Shown: positions 5,529 through 5,987 of the stretch, in pieces
Layout of the letters: every line of letters begins with the position of its first letter
Numbering within the stretch: the first letter of the stretch is position 1
Source of the DNA: Bauldia sp.
Lineage (GTDB): Bacteria > Pseudomonadota > Alphaproteobacteria > Rhizobiales > Kaistiaceae
Direction: 5' to 3'
DNA length: 5,987 nucleotides
NCBI GenBank assembly: GCA_020442095.1
Contig: JAGRKY010000768.1
Location: 1-5,987, forward strand
Program-made: the position numbers and the translations under genes
The notes under the pieces: model-generated
What the model was told of the DNA's origin: nothing
What the model saw: the letters and a program-made list of their open reading frames with translations, nothing else
The model's database searches: none

Positions 5529-5987
5529 TCACCAGGCCTTGAGGTTTTCTTCCGAGGTCACCTCGACCCGCGCATTCGGCCGGTCGGTGAAGTCGTCGCG
5601 GAGCCGGGTGCCGAGCCCTGGCCTGTCGGATAGCGACAGGTGGCCGTCGGCGGCCGTAATCCGGTCGGTGACGACGTCGTCATACCAGCCGTCGATATAG
5701 CTGCGGACGGTCTCCATCATCAGCGCATTGGGCACATGCATCAGGAGATGCGTCGCCGCCCACAGCGCCACCGGGCCGATGGTGTCGTGGCAGGTCACCG
5801 GCAGGTAGGCGGTGTCGGCCATCGCCGCGATCTTGCGCCCCTCGGTCAGCCCGCCACACCACGACAGGTCGGGCATGATGATGTCGGCGGCGTTCTTCTC
5901 GATCCACGGCCGGAAGCCGAAGCGGGTGAAGACCCGCTCGCTCTGGCAGATCGGGATCGTCGTGTCCGCCTTCAGCCGGACATAGGC
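5529..5987 (-). CDS. Enolase-superfamily (mandelate racemase / sugar-acid dehydratase type) enzyme, C-terminal part
   Basis: The C-terminal 152 residues are present; the frame stays open to the right edge, so the start is outside the window. The ATG at 5876 is internal, since the codons before it continue the barrel domain. The fragment covers the second half of the (beta/alpha)7-beta barrel of the mandelate racemase group. PICQSERV (fragment residues 12-19) carries the third metal-ligand Glu (Glu17). IIMPDLSWCGG has the Asp (Asp40) that pairs with the general-base His, and VTCHDTIGP contains that His (His67). MMETVR has the late-barrel Glu (Glu92). The His-Asp dyad places it in the mandelate racemase subgroup, whose members abstract a proton alpha to a carboxylate; many are sugar-acid dehydratases. 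The ending (DGHLSLSDRPGLGTRL) resembles the dehydratase C-terminal segment. The substrate is not determinable. It is the upstream partner of the hydroxyacid dehydrogenase and aldolase, with a stop that may overlap the next start. Confidence 0.9.
   Translation of the reverse strand, partial: AYVRLKADTTIPICQSERVFTRFGFRPWIEKNAADIIMPDLSWCGGLTEGRKIAAMADTAYLPVTCHDTIGPVALWAATHLLMHVPNALMMETVRSYIDGWYDDVVTDRITAADGHLSLSDRPGLGTRLRDDFTDRPNARVEVTSEENLKAW

Noticed and set aside
3628..5700. A 690-codon open frame on the plus strand, antisense to the aldolase, hydroxyacid dehydrogenase and dehydratase genes.
   Set aside because: Its product is rich in Arg, Asp, His and Val with no recognisable domain, typical of an antisense shadow in GC-rich DNA. 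The minus-strand genes beneath it have complete family motifs and ribosome binding sites.
5529..5876. A 115-residue small protein starting at ATG 5876.
   Set aside because: The codons before it continue the enolase-superfamily barrel, including the metal-ligand Glu in QSERV, so it is an internal Met of a larger protein cut by the window edge.

Overview
The window is GC-rich and tightly packed. Codons strongly prefer G or C in the third position, nearly every gene has a GGAGG-type ribosome binding site, and there is no gene-free stretch longer than about 35 bases. Gene content and codon style suggest a metabolically versatile alphaproteobacterium, plausibly of the Rhizobiales/Hyphomicrobiales. 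That placement is inference, since no rRNA or phylogenetic marker is present. No tRNA, CRISPR array, IS element, integrase or phage gene was seen.

Plus strand, 1-3540, five genes in one apparent operon. (1) The C-terminal end of a protein whose upstream part lies outside the window: a Pro/Ala linker followed by a lipoyl domain, probably the tail of a thiamine-diphosphate-dependent 2-oxoacid dehydrogenase E1 component. (2) A short E2-like protein with an E3/E1-binding domain but no lipoyl domain and a degraded acyltransferase active site. (3) An Ldh-family (malate/L-lactate/ureidoglycolate type) NAD(P)-dependent 2-hydroxyacid dehydrogenase. (4) A shortened SDR-like protein lacking the catalytic Tyr and Lys. 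(5) A full-length SDR in which the catalytic Tyr is Phe. The spacings are 32, 30, -4 and 30 nt, so co-transcription is likely.

Minus strand, 5987-3574, three genes converging on the first set. Read in their own direction, these are an enolase-superfamily (mandelate racemase/sugar-acid dehydratase type) enzyme whose N-terminus is cut by the window edge, a D-2-hydroxyacid dehydrogenase, and an HpcH/HpaI-type class II aldolase. The first two junctions are overlapping or about 30 nt apart. The 33-nt convergent gap between the two sets has a tandem 8-nt repeat, a perfect 6-bp hairpin and an orphan Shine-Dalgarno-like heptamer.

How the genes may work together (inference): the minus-strand set looks like a sugar-acid route, in which a dehydratase makes a 2-keto-3-deoxy acid, an aldolase splits it to pyruvate (or a related oxoacid) plus an aldehyde, and a dehydrogenase interconverts a 2-oxo and a 2-hydroxy acid. 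The plus-strand set could oxidise a 2-hydroxyacid to a 2-oxoacid (Ldh) and decarboxylate it oxidatively on a lipoyl arm carried by E1. The most unusual feature is that three of the five plus-strand proteins (E2-like, SDR-like and SDR) have replaced textbook catalytic residues. This suggests a non-canonical lipoyl-dependent complex built partly from non-catalytic or repurposed subunits.
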